A DNA stretch of 64,000 nt from JAAURB01 sp049649525 (GTDB taxonomy: Bacteria > Cyanobacteriota > Cyanobacteriia > Cyanobacteriales > Microcoleaceae). The translations under genes were made by a program, and so were the position numbers. Within the stretch, counting starts at the first letter, position 1. Each line of letters starts with the position of its first letter. This document shows, piece by piece, positions 28,250-36,094 of this stretch. Location: positions 62,001 to 126,000 of the forward strand of contig JBARZE010000040.1 in NCBI GenBank assembly GCA_049649525.1, read 5' to 3'. Under the pieces are notes generated by a model. The model had not been told where the DNA came from, searched no databases, and saw only the letters and a program-made list of their open reading frames with translations.

Positions 28250-29287
28250 ATGCAAGGAATTCTACAAGCGATGGCACACCGAAGCCCGCCTCAACCGTCG
28301 GAATTGCAACAATTAGCTACAGCAGAATTAGCTGATATTTCACGATCCAAAGCGTTTAATATTACACCAGAAACAGTCGAGGATATTATTATTGCGCGAT
28401 CGCAACTGTTTCAATCTCTATTGCAAAAAAGGGTAAATTTACCCGATATTCCTCACCGTTTAGAATTATTATGGCAGTTGTGGTTACCGCAGGCGTTGCA
28501 ACTTAGTCAAGCTTATCAAGCTTCAGCTCATCCCATTATTCAAGGAATTTTAGGCGGACAAGGAACAGGTAAAACCACTCTCGCTCAAGCCTTAACAGCT
28601 ATTTTAGAACATCTCGGTCATCGGACTGTCAGTTTATCGATTGATGATCTCTACAAAACCTATGCTGAACGAGAATATCTGCGGCAAGTCGATCCTCGGT
28701 TAATTTGGCGTGGCCCTCCCGGAACCCATGATGTAGAATTGGGTTTACAGGTCTTAGATCAATTACGCCATCCGGTAGCGGGGGAATTAGTGGCTATTCC
28801 TCGGTTTGATAAGTCGCTGTGGAATGGTGCAGGCGATCGCATTGAGTCTCAAATGGTTACTGGGATTGATATTATCTTATTTGAAGGGTGGTTTGTGGGT
28901 TGTCAACCCGTTGATGATGAAGCGTTTGAAGCTGCACCGCCACCGATTGTGAGTCAAGCTGACAAGCGATTTGCCCAGGATATCAATTCTCAATTAAAAA
29001 ATTATATCCCATTATGGCAACGTTTGGATCGATTAATCGTATTAAATCCAATTGATTATCGCTTATCGAAACAATGGCGTAAACAAGCAGAGCAAGAAAT
29101 GATGGCGACCGGAAAGTCGGGAATGACGGATATAGAAATTGAACAATTTGTCGATTATTTTTGGAAATCTCTTCATCCTGAGTTATTTATTTCACCTTTA
29201 ATTGAAAATCTAAAAGTGACAGATTTAGTGATTGATATTAACGCGGATCATTCTGTGGGTAATATCTATAAACCGCTATTAAAATAG
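28250..29287 (+). CDS. D-glycerate 3-kinase (plant-type GLYK)
   Basis: Phosphorylates D-glycerate to 3-phosphoglycerate, the last photorespiratory step. About 345 residues from ATG 28250 (a TTG at 28238 lies inside the previous gene). The P-loop is GILGGQGTGKTTLAQ near residue 105, followed by LSIDDLYKTYAERE near 135, WRGPPGTHDVELG near 160 and ILFEGWFVGCQPVDDEA near 215, all typical of plant and cyanobacterial GLYK. It overlaps nothing and follows the Ycf20 gene directly. Confidence 0.9.
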   Translation: MQGILQAMAHRSPPQPSELQQLATAELADISRSKAFNITPETVEDIIIARSQLFQSLLQKRVNLPDIPHRLELLWQLWLPQALQLSQAYQASAHPIIQGILGGQGTGKTTLAQALTAILEHLGHRTVSLSIDDLYKTYAEREYLRQVDPRLIWRGPPGTHDVELGLQVLDQLRHPVAGELVAIPRFDKSLWNGAGDRIESQMVTGIDIILFEGWFVGCQPVDDEAFEAAPPPIVSQADKRFAQDINSQLKNYIPLWQRLDRLIVLNPIDYRLSKQWRKQAEQEMMATGKSGMTDIEIEQFVDYFWKSLHPELFISPLIENLKVTDLVIDINADHSVGNIYKPLLK

Positions 29288-29358
29288 AATAGATTATATT
29301 ATAGCCATTAGAAATTAGTTACAAGAAATCATACATATGGATAAAAACCCTACATTTT

Positions 29359-29380
29359 TTCCCTACTCCCTACTCCCTAT
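29359..29380. repeat. Short heptamer repeat
   Basis: Three copies of a TCCCTAC-type heptamer between glycerate kinase and the next gene, the same class of repeat as at 6.04-6.14 kb. Confidence 0.7.
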
Positions 29381-29427
29381 GGCCGATTTTAACACAATTT
29401 TGTAAATTACTTAAAACGGATTACTAT

Positions 29428-30162
29428 ATGTCAGAATCTTTATTAATTTCTGAAAAACTAGCAAAAGCTTGGGGAAAAGTAGATGATATATTTTTGCCTA
29501 ATAATTCTTGGTGGATCGATCAGGGTAAGTGCAAGATAATACAGAAAAAGCTAGCTTATTTTAATTCTAATCATAATAGTCGTCCTGAACATATCGATCG
29601 AGTCTATAAATTTATCAGTCGCGGTATTAGTTTAACTCAAGCCGCTATCGATTGGGAAAATCCTGCTATTTGTGGATATCCTCGCAGTAATACAGGTAAA
29701 AATAGAGGTATTCAATGGAAATTAGTTATTGCTTATAGTGGGTTTGAAATTACAACAAAAGGATTGATGAATTACTTTGAAAATCAATCTATTAAAATTT
29801 CTATTTTTAAAGATTTGCTGAAAAAATGTAAACTCCCTAACTATTCTCTACTCAATTCACCTACTCTTGAAGATAGTAAAAACTTAGAAAAATGGTTAAG
29901 CCGAGAAGAGACTGCAATTGCAAACTTTTTAGGCTTGGGAAGAGAAGATGCAAAAATTATTAAGCGTTGGATAGTTCAAGGTGATCCGATTGATAATTGG
30001 AAAGATGCATTTCTGCTCACAAAAGCATTTAGAAATACAACAACTCATGGCTTTCTTGTTCCGAGTAAAGTAATAGATTGGAAACTAAAAGACAGTTTAC
30101 AAGTATTGACAAATAATTTAGCAGAGATTCTGACTGCTGCCCTGGAGAAACTAGAATCTTGA
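29428..30162 (+). CDS. Hypothetical protein with HEPN-like motif
   Basis: 244 residues, soluble, rich in Lys, Asn and Ile, with all-helical character in the second half. Near residue 208 is AFRNTTTHGFL, an Rx4H motif like that of HEPN ribonucleases and nucleotidyltransferase partners, followed by a helical end. The first half (ICGYPRSNTGKNRGIQWKLV) is not recognised. No toxin or antitoxin partner is adjacent, but a candidate small RNA follows within 60 bases. AT-rich composition resembles accessory DNA. Function is open. Confidence 0.6.
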   Translation: MSESLLISEKLAKAWGKVDDIFLPNNSWWIDQGKCKIIQKKLAYFNSNHNSRPEHIDRVYKFISRGISLTQAAIDWENPAICGYPRSNTGKNRGIQWKLVIAYSGFEITTKGLMNYFENQSIKISIFKDLLKKCKLPNYSLLNSPTLEDSKNLEKWLSREETAIANFLGLGREDAKIIKRWIVQGDPIDNWKDAFLLTKAFRNTTTHGFLVPSKVIDWKLKDSLQVLTNNLAEILTAALEKLES

Positions 30163-30180
30163 AGAATTCTCAGATAGGGA

Positions 30181-30210
30181 TTGACAACTTGTGATAGGTT
30201 CTGTTATTAT
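30181..30210 (+). promoter_or_regulatory. Strong sigma70-type promoter
   Basis: A perfect TTGACA at 30181-30186 and TATTAT at 30205-30210 are separated by 18 bases. It starts 19 bases after the end of the HEPN-like gene and has no coding sequence in front of it, predicting transcription from about 30217. Confidence 0.7.
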
Positions 30211-30216
30211 AAAAAG

Positions 30217-30385
30217 GTAGATTTCTTATGTTCCCCCTTTAGACTGACTTTGAGCTGGGCGGCTGAATGGCAGTGGCAAAAGTGAGAAGATAAGAAATTT
30301 TCCCCGTTTTTGAAAAAGTGAACGCTACAAAGTAAACACTTTAGAATTATATATTGCCCCCAAACCCCCAATAATGGGGGCTTTT
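30217..30385 (+). ncRNA. Candidate small RNA (about 170 nt)
   Basis: Downstream of the consensus promoter the sequence folds into three elements: a 9-bp stem ATTTCTTAT (30221-30229)/ATAAGAAAT (30290-30298) closing a 60-base domain, a hairpin AAAGTG (30315-30320)/CACTTT (30337-30342), and a terminator hairpin GCCCCCA (30356-30362)/TGGGGGC (30375-30381) followed by TTTT. No frame is protein-like. Promoter, structures and terminator together make an independent RNA gene likely. Length is near that of 6S RNA, but I cannot show identity. Confidence 0.6.
30356..30385 (+). terminator. Intrinsic terminator of the candidate sRNA
   Basis: A GC-rich stem (GCCCCCA with TGGGGGC, or the tighter CCCCCA-ATAA-TGGGGG) directly followed by CTTTT. 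Confidence 0.7.
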
Positions 30386-30533
30386 AAATTACAGCTTTTT
30401 CTATCTCTGACACTACTAACTCACGAAGACTTTGTAAATTAACTAAGTTAATGACATTAACGACATCACGAAATCCTTGTAACAAATCAGAATATAATAT
30501 ACAACAGTGAATCATTCACCCTATTCTTAACTG

Positions 30534-31601
30534 ATGATCTCAACTGTTTCTGCCTTAACCCCTTCATCGACTTCTAATCTAGTTACCACAGAGACGCTAA
30601 TAGAAGCATTTGCAGATTTCTTAGAAATTGATGTCGGTGCAGGAGATGCCGCTAGCGATACCATTATAACTTATCGCCGTCAATTAATCCAATTCTTAGA
30701 ATGGTGTGACTGCCAACCATTACACCCGGCGACTATTACAAAAGAAGATATTAAACGATATCGGCGGTGGATGATTGACAAAAAGAAGTTTAAACCCGCA
30801 ACAATAGCCTTAAAATTATCAGTTGTCCGGCGTTTTTATCAGGCAGCAGTGGATAAAGGACTATTATCTTTTAACCCCGCAACAGGCGTTAAACCCCCCC
30901 GAGAAAAACGAGATCCCGCCGAAAAAATCACCTATTTAGAAGCCACAGAAGTAGAAGAATTACTCGCTATTATTCCTCAAGATGGTAGCCTAAAATCTGC
31001 CCGCGATCGCGCTTTACTCGCCATTTTAGCATTAGAAGGTCCCCGAACCGTTGAATTGCATCGCGCTAACTTTTCTGATATTGTTCGACAAGGCAATAAT
31101 TGGGGAATTCGAGTCGAAGGAAAACGCAGTATTCGGGTGGTTCCGTTAACCCCAGATTTAGCACAATTATTACTACAATATTTAGAGTTAAGAGAAACTG
31201 AAATAGGTAAAATAAGACCCAATTATCCCCTATTTATTGCAGTCGGAAATCGGGCAAAAGGACAGCGTTTATCTCGCCGAGGCATTCGATCTATTGTCGA
31301 TGGATATCTCAACCAAGCTGAACTAAAATACAGTGCAGGACGCACTCTTTCTACCCATAGTTTAAGGCATACAGCAGGAACTTTAGCGTTGCGTTCAGGG
31401 GCAGAATTACGGCAAGTTCAAGACTTACTCGGACACGCCGATCCCCGGACGACTTGTATCTATGCCCATGTAGGCGATCGCTGGGAAAATAACCCCGCAT
31501 TAAAACTCGCAATTGAGATTAATAAATCTTACAGCGCTATGCGCCAGGGAACAGGGAATAGGCAACAGGCAACAGTAGGAGAAAATGGAGATAAAAAGTA
31601 G
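30534..31601 (+). CDS. Tyrosine recombinase/integrase
   Basis: 355 residues with a SAM-like core-binding domain (ASDTIITYRRQLIQFLEW, about 40-125) and a catalytic domain carrying all expected residues: R171 in ALEGPRTVEL, K197 in VEGKRSIR, H275 and R278 in HSLRHTAG, H301 in LLGHADPRTT and nucleophile Y310. It resembles XerC/XerD-like phage-type integrases of cyanobacteria. No tRNA, att-like direct repeat or phage gene lies next to it, so it appears solitary. The last 20 codons run through short CAACAG-type repeats, so the tail is probably not functional sequence. Confidence 0.9.
   Translation: MISTVSALTPSSTSNLVTTETLIEAFADFLEIDVGAGDAASDTIITYRRQLIQFLEWCDCQPLHPATITKEDIKRYRRWMIDKKKFKPATIALKLSVVRRFYQAAVDKGLLSFNPATGVKPPREKRDPAEKITYLEATEVEELLAIIPQDGSLKSARDRALLAILALEGPRTVELHRANFSDIVRQGNNWGIRVEGKRSIRVVPLTPDLAQLLLQYLELRETEIGKIRPNYPLFIAVGNRAKGQRLSRRGIRSIVDGYLNQAELKYSAGRTLSTHSLRHTAGTLALRSGAELRQVQDLLGHADPRTTCIYAHVGDRWENNPALKLAIEINKSYSAMRQGTGNRQQATVGENGDKK
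31545..31580. repeat. Short tandem repeats at the integrase 3' end
   Basis: Imperfect CAGGGAA and GGCAACA repeats form the last codons of the recombinase gene, a common cyanobacterial short-repeat type that has grown into the reading frame. Confidence 0.65.
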
Positions 31602-31649
31602 CAAAAATGATTGCTTTTTTAATGACTCTTGAGATCTATTTTATCGATC

Positions 31650-32729
31650 TCAGTGATCGGAATAACCCAAATGTTGGTAAGCCGCTGCCGTCACCATTCG
31701 TCCTCGGGGAGTCCGTTGTAAAAAGCCTGTTTGCATCAAATACGGTTCATAAACTTCCTCAATAGTTTGGGCATCTTCTCCGGCTGCTGCGGCCATCGTT
31801 TCCACACCCACTGGCCCTCCCTTAAAGTTTTCAATTATCATAGTTAATAACTGCCGATCTGTCCAATCTAAACCCTTCGGATCGACATTAAATAATTCCA
31901 AAGCGGTAGCCGCCAAAGTTTGGGTAATTTCACCCGCCGCTTTCACTTCCACATAGTCCCGTACCCGTTTTAACAGGCGGTTGGCAATACGAGGAGTCCC
32001 CCGTGACCGTCGGCCAATTTCACTTGCGCCCTCTGCTGTAATTGGGGTATTTAATAATTTAGCAGTCCGTTGGATAATTTGACTCAATTCATCAAGTTCA
32101 TAAAAACGTAACCGTTGAATTAAACCAAAGCGGTCGCGTAGCGGTGAAGTCAAGGCCCCCATACGAGTAGTTGCCCCCACTAAAGTAAAAGGTTTGAGAG
32201 GAATACTGCGGGTTTTGGCGGTTCTGCCTTGACCAATTGTAATATCTAAACGACCATCTTCCATTGCCGGATAAAGAATTTCTTCAGCCATCTTTGATAA
32301 ACGATGAATTTCATCAATAAATAGAATTTCTCCTGGTTGTAAACTGATGAGTAACCCGGCAATATCTCGCGGCTTTTCCAAGGCGGGGGCAGTCGTTATT
32401 TTACAAGAAACCCCCATTTCCGTGGCTAAAATCATCGCCATCGTGGTTTTCCCTAATCCAGGGGGGCCATATAATAATAAATGATCTAGCGGTTCTTGTC
32501 TAGATTTCGCCGCTGCGATCGCAATTTCCAATACTTCTTTTAATGCTTTTTGTCCGATATAATCTGATAAGCACTGTGGACGAATAGACTCTTCTTGTTT
32601 TGGGTTAACTGTCTCTTCTGTCGTTGCCTGGGGTTCAAGCAGTTCTGTCTTTTGAGAAGATTTAACTGTTTTAGCGTTTTGGGGTTCGTTAGCGTCAGGA
32701 GAAGATCGACGAGAAGAAATAATTGCCAT
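31650..32729 (-). CDS. ruvB: Holliday junction DNA helicase RuvB
   Basis: AAA+ motor that drives branch migration with RuvA. 359 residues: a low-complexity N-terminal extension of about 45 residues, then RPQCLSDYIGQ, Walker A LLYGPPGLGKTTMA, Walker B ILFIDEIHRL, sensor 1 TLVGATTRMGAL and the arginine finger in LTSPLRDRFG, ending with the winged-helix GFLQRTPRGRMVT that contacts DNA. The extension is longer than in E. coli but usual for cyanobacteria. Confidence 0.97.
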   Translation of the reverse strand: MAIISSRRSSPDANEPQNAKTVKSSQKTELLEPQATTEETVNPKQEESIRPQCLSDYIGQKALKEVLEIAIAAAKSRQEPLDHLLLYGPPGLGKTTMAMILATEMGVSCKITTAPALEKPRDIAGLLISLQPGEILFIDEIHRLSKMAEEILYPAMEDGRLDITIGQGRTAKTRSIPLKPFTLVGATTRMGALTSPLRDRFGLIQRLRFYELDELSQIIQRTAKLLNTPITAEGASEIGRRSRGTPRIANRLLKRVRDYVEVKAAGEITQTLAATALELFNVDPKGLDWTDRQLLTMIIENFKGGPVGVETMAAAAGEDAQTIEEVYEPYLMQTGFLQRTPRGRMVTAAAYQHLGYSDH

Positions 32730-32807
32730 AATTGCTGCTTGTCTAACGGCTATTATTTTATTGTACTATTTAAGGAAATTTCAATCATCCCTATCTGATT
32801 TATTTTT

Positions 32808-34205
32808 ATGCCTCATCTTCATGCCAAACTGACCTTTATCCCCCAAAAGTTTAATCTACTTGTTATTAAAGTTGTTCAGATTTTCTTACCCTTTATTTTA
32901 CGATTTCGGACTCGTTCATGGCTGCGGGCGGGAATTACAAAAATTGAAGCCATACAGCTTGAAAATATAGTCGATCTTTATCAACAATTTCAAGCGGGAA
33001 AAATCAGATTTATCATCGCGTTTCATCATCCGGAAGTTGAAGATCCTTTGTGTTTATTGTATTTATTTGATCGACTTCTACCCCAAGCGGCAAAAGAAAT
33101 GGGAATTCAATTAAATTCTCCTATTCATTCTCATTTTATCTATGATCGGGGGATGACAATTTGGGGCGGAAATTGGTTAGGTTGGTTATTGTCTAGAAGT
33201 GGTGGCATTTCTATTCATCGAGGACGAGTATTTGATCGCAATGCATTACGTTTTATGCGGGATTTATTAGTTAATGGAAAGTTTCCTTTTGCGATTGCCC
33301 CAGAAGGCGCAAATAACGGACATAGCGAGGTTATTAGTCCGTTAGAACCGGGAGTGGCACAGTTAGGATTTTGGTGTATGGAAGACCTAAAAAAAGCAGA
33401 ACGAACTGAAACGGTTTGGGTTATTCCGATTGGAATTAAATATTATTATATACAGCCGCCTTGGCTGGCGATAGAGAAATTATTAAGGCAATTAGAACGC
33501 GATAGCGGTTTATCATCGGGCGATTTTAATGCTCAAACAAAGCCGGAATTACAACTCTATCCACGTCTGTTAAAGTTAGCTGAAATATTACTTTCTGAAT
33601 TAGAAGAATTTTATCAGCGTTTCTATCATCAACAGTTGCCTGAACTTGAGATCAATCAAGAAGTTAGTTCTAATATAATTATCAAAAAAAGACTAGATCG
33701 ATTATTAAATATTGCGTTAAAAGTAGCAGAAGAATACTTTAATATATCGCCGCAGGGAACAATTATTGATCGCTGTCGCCGTTTAGAAGAGGCAGGATGG
33801 CGCTATATTTATCGAGAAGATATTGAAGATATTAATACTCTTACACCTCTGCAATTTGGTTTAGGAAATTGGGTAGCAGAAGAAGCTAAAATCCGTTTAA
33901 AACACATGCGGTTAGTGGAGAGTTTTGTTGCGGTTACTGGAACTTATATTCAGGAGAAACCCAGCGCTGAAAGATTTGCTGAAACGTTGTTAATTTTGTT
34001 TGATTTGATGGCAAGAATAAAAGGAATAAAAGTCCCCCGTCGCCCACAATTAGGTCAACGAGGGGTTAAAATGACTGTCGGAAAACCGATTTCTATTAGT
34101 GACAAATGGGCTGTTTATCAATCAAGTCGTCATGCCGCTAAACAAGCAGTTACTGATTTAACCCAGGAGGTAGAAACTGCATTAATTGACTTAGTAAAAG
34201 ATTGA
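32808..34205 (+). CDS. PlsC-like acyltransferase family protein
   Basis: 465 residues. The acyltransferase Hx4D motif is HPEVED near residue 75, followed by GGISIHRG and the acceptor-site block FAIAPEGANNGHSE near 165. The C-terminal 200 residues are a helical extension not found in minimal 1-acylglycerol-3-phosphate acyltransferases. An N-terminal hydrophobic stretch (VVQIFLPFILRF) may associate with the membrane. A role in glycerolipid synthesis is likely; the acyl acceptor is unknown. Confidence 0.78.
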   Translation: MPHLHAKLTFIPQKFNLLVIKVVQIFLPFILRFRTRSWLRAGITKIEAIQLENIVDLYQQFQAGKIRFIIAFHHPEVEDPLCLLYLFDRLLPQAAKEMGIQLNSPIHSHFIYDRGMTIWGGNWLGWLLSRSGGISIHRGRVFDRNALRFMRDLLVNGKFPFAIAPEGANNGHSEVISPLEPGVAQLGFWCMEDLKKAERTETVWVIPIGIKYYYIQPPWLAIEKLLRQLERDSGLSSGDFNAQTKPELQLYPRLLKLAEILLSELEEFYQRFYHQQLPELEINQEVSSNIIIKKRLDRLLNIALKVAEEYFNISPQGTIIDRCRRLEEAGWRYIYREDIEDINTLTPLQFGLGNWVAEEAKIRLKHMRLVESFVAVTGTYIQEKPSAERFAETLLILFDLMARIKGIKVPRRPQLGQRGVKMTVGKPISISDKWAVYQSSRHAAKQAVTDLTQEVETALIDLVKD

Positions 34206-34221
34206 AGTTTGACACCTATTA

Positions 34222-34497
34222 TTATGTAGAAATCTTGGAATAAACTAGAAAAATGAGTGTCAGTAAACCCAATCCTCGGCGAAAGTAATTAACCCCATCA
34301 GACAATTCTAGCCATCCCCAAGTAAATAAAGCACCAAAAGCGATTGCATCGGAGGCAATGTAAATATTGCCACTTGTAATTACGAATTTAAGTAGAGTAG
34401 CGACAATGCCTGCAATCAGCGGTGGATTGGGCGGTTGAGCAATGACAATATTGCCTTCACTGTCTCGGAAAACTTTATCAAACAGACTATTATCCAT
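34222..34497 (-). CDS. Small membrane protein, unknown
   Basis: 91 residues with two hydrophobic segments (PLIAGIVATLLKFVITSG and AIAFGALFTWGWLEL, then GLLTLIFLVYS). The composition fits a real two- or three-pass membrane protein. It is 25 bases downstream of the 34523 gene in the same direction, so the two may be co-transcribed. No family recognised. Confidence 0.65.
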   Translation of the reverse strand: MDNSLFDKVFRDSEGNIVIAQPPNPPLIAGIVATLLKFVITSGNIYIASDAIAFGALFTWGWLELSDGVNYFRRGLGLLTLIFLVYSKIST

Positions 34498-34522
34498 AAA
34501 AAATTCAACAAGCTATTTGTTC

Positions 34523-35914
34523 TTAAGTTTGACACAAAGCCGCTTTACGACTATCAAACAGTTTAACAATACCATCAGTTACGGCTTCTTTCACCATCGG
34601 CTCGCAACCTGCCAGAAATTCTTCTGGGGTAATGATTTCTTTAAAGAATTCATGAGCACGATTACGCTGATGTTTAATCTGCTCAAATCCCAAAGCTTTC
34701 ACCATATAAGTCGCGAGTGGTGAGTTTTTCATATCATAAGAAGAACTTTGAGTTCTACCTTTTTCCAGTAAAGTTAATACCTCTTGTTCTATATCGGTTT
34801 GAGGATGATAAGGATGTTTAATTTCGGGCAAAAAATCAACCAAACTCACCGTTATAAAATTATCCGATGGCATTTCCCCCATCAATGTAGACACAGGAAT
34901 CACTCGTCCGACTCGTAAAGAAAGCGCTTCTAAAAAGGCAATCGTAAATAGCTTACTGCCTAAATAAAGCCGTCCGACTGTAATATTTTTACGAGCGCGT
35001 TCTTGCATGGATTTGAAAGTGCAATCGTCGGGTTCTCCCCGAAACTGATGAAAAATGACTTCTGGCTGAATAAAGTTCAGAAATCCTTCCATTTTTTGAA
35101 TAGCAGTTCGATATTGATTAATCGTATAAGAACTGGAGTTTTTCAGGTGATGATTCGTTTCCGGTAAAAGATTCCAAGTATTATCTAAAAATCGAGCGGC
35201 GCTGGGATGAGCAAAACTGCCCACATCTCGATTGGATAACTGAACTGAATGTTTAATCGTCTCAATTAACATTTCATCTGGTATTTTACAATCCCATTGT
35301 TGATTAATTTTCAGCAATCGTTGATACAATATATCACTATTACTCAATCCTTGATCGTTGTGACGGCGGAAAGGAATTGTGGCTTCAATACAAGCAACTA
35401 TTTGAAGAATAAATTTAAGCGGTAAAATCGGTTCTAAGACTTTAGCCGCAACTAAAGCACTGAGAAATTCATTTTGACCCGCCATCGGGGATAAAATTTG
35501 ACCGGGTGAAAAATCAAACACTTGTAGTACCATCTCAAACATCTGATCTTCGGGTAATTCTGAAGCATCTCGAATCAGTAGATGTTCCCCCACCTGACGA
35601 GCAAAAGGGACAATATAATAAGTCAGATTAAAATTAACACTTTGATCGACCTGAACATAAACAACATCATGAAATAGGGCCGCTAAGACCTCAATCGCCT
35701 GTTGAGTTCCCCCTACTTCAAAAATGTGTTCTGGTGTGTGAAAATATCGCCACGGCCCGGTCATGGTTTGAACAATTAATTCTGCAATTCTCTGTAACTG
35801 TGCTGGATCGACATCAATTTGAAGCTGATCCATTGCCCAGACTAACTTATTGAAACACTGCTGATTGTGTTCAGACTCAAAACTCATCGAACCAGTTCCA
35901 GTCAGATTTGACAT
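34523..35914 (-). CDS. HD-domain-like conserved protein
   Basis: 463 residues, soluble. The region FHTPEHIFEV and then VLAALFHDVVYVQ (residues about 58-90) has the spacing of an HD/PDEase metal site, with an His and an HD pair, suggesting a phosphohydrolase. The C-terminal half is unrecognised and Gln/His-rich. Substrate unknown. The neighbouring small membrane gene is on the same strand. Confidence 0.65.
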   Translation of the reverse strand: MSNLTGTGSMSFESEHNQQCFNKLVWAMDQLQIDVDPAQLQRIAELIVQTMTGPWRYFHTPEHIFEVGGTQQAIEVLAALFHDVVYVQVDQSVNFNLTYYIVPFARQVGEHLLIRDASELPEDQMFEMVLQVFDFSPGQILSPMAGQNEFLSALVAAKVLEPILPLKFILQIVACIEATIPFRRHNDQGLSNSDILYQRLLKINQQWDCKIPDEMLIETIKHSVQLSNRDVGSFAHPSAARFLDNTWNLLPETNHHLKNSSSYTINQYRTAIQKMEGFLNFIQPEVIFHQFRGEPDDCTFKSMQERARKNITVGRLYLGSKLFTIAFLEALSLRVGRVIPVSTLMGEMPSDNFITVSLVDFLPEIKHPYHPQTDIEQEVLTLLEKGRTQSSSYDMKNSPLATYMVKALGFEQIKHQRNRAHEFFKEIITPEEFLAGCEPMVKEAVTDGIVKLFDSRKAALCQT

Positions 35915-36094
35915 AATGTATGGATATCTAAAATAAAATATACGCCGTTAAAGGCTCACTCACTAAAAATTTGTCCTGAAATATTCATTTAATGTGATCG
36001 ATATCACTGGGGACATGAGTTGTAATTGTTCCCTTTATCGCCGATTGCGAGCGGTCGTTGTTGCATCTAAAAATTAATAGTTTCAAATCAAGTC

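Noticed and set aside
30384..30515. A 43-residue minus-strand frame (ending LRELVVSEIEKAVI)
   Set aside because: Protein-like composition but too short to support; it may be a remnant of a longer gene. It overlaps the sRNA terminator.
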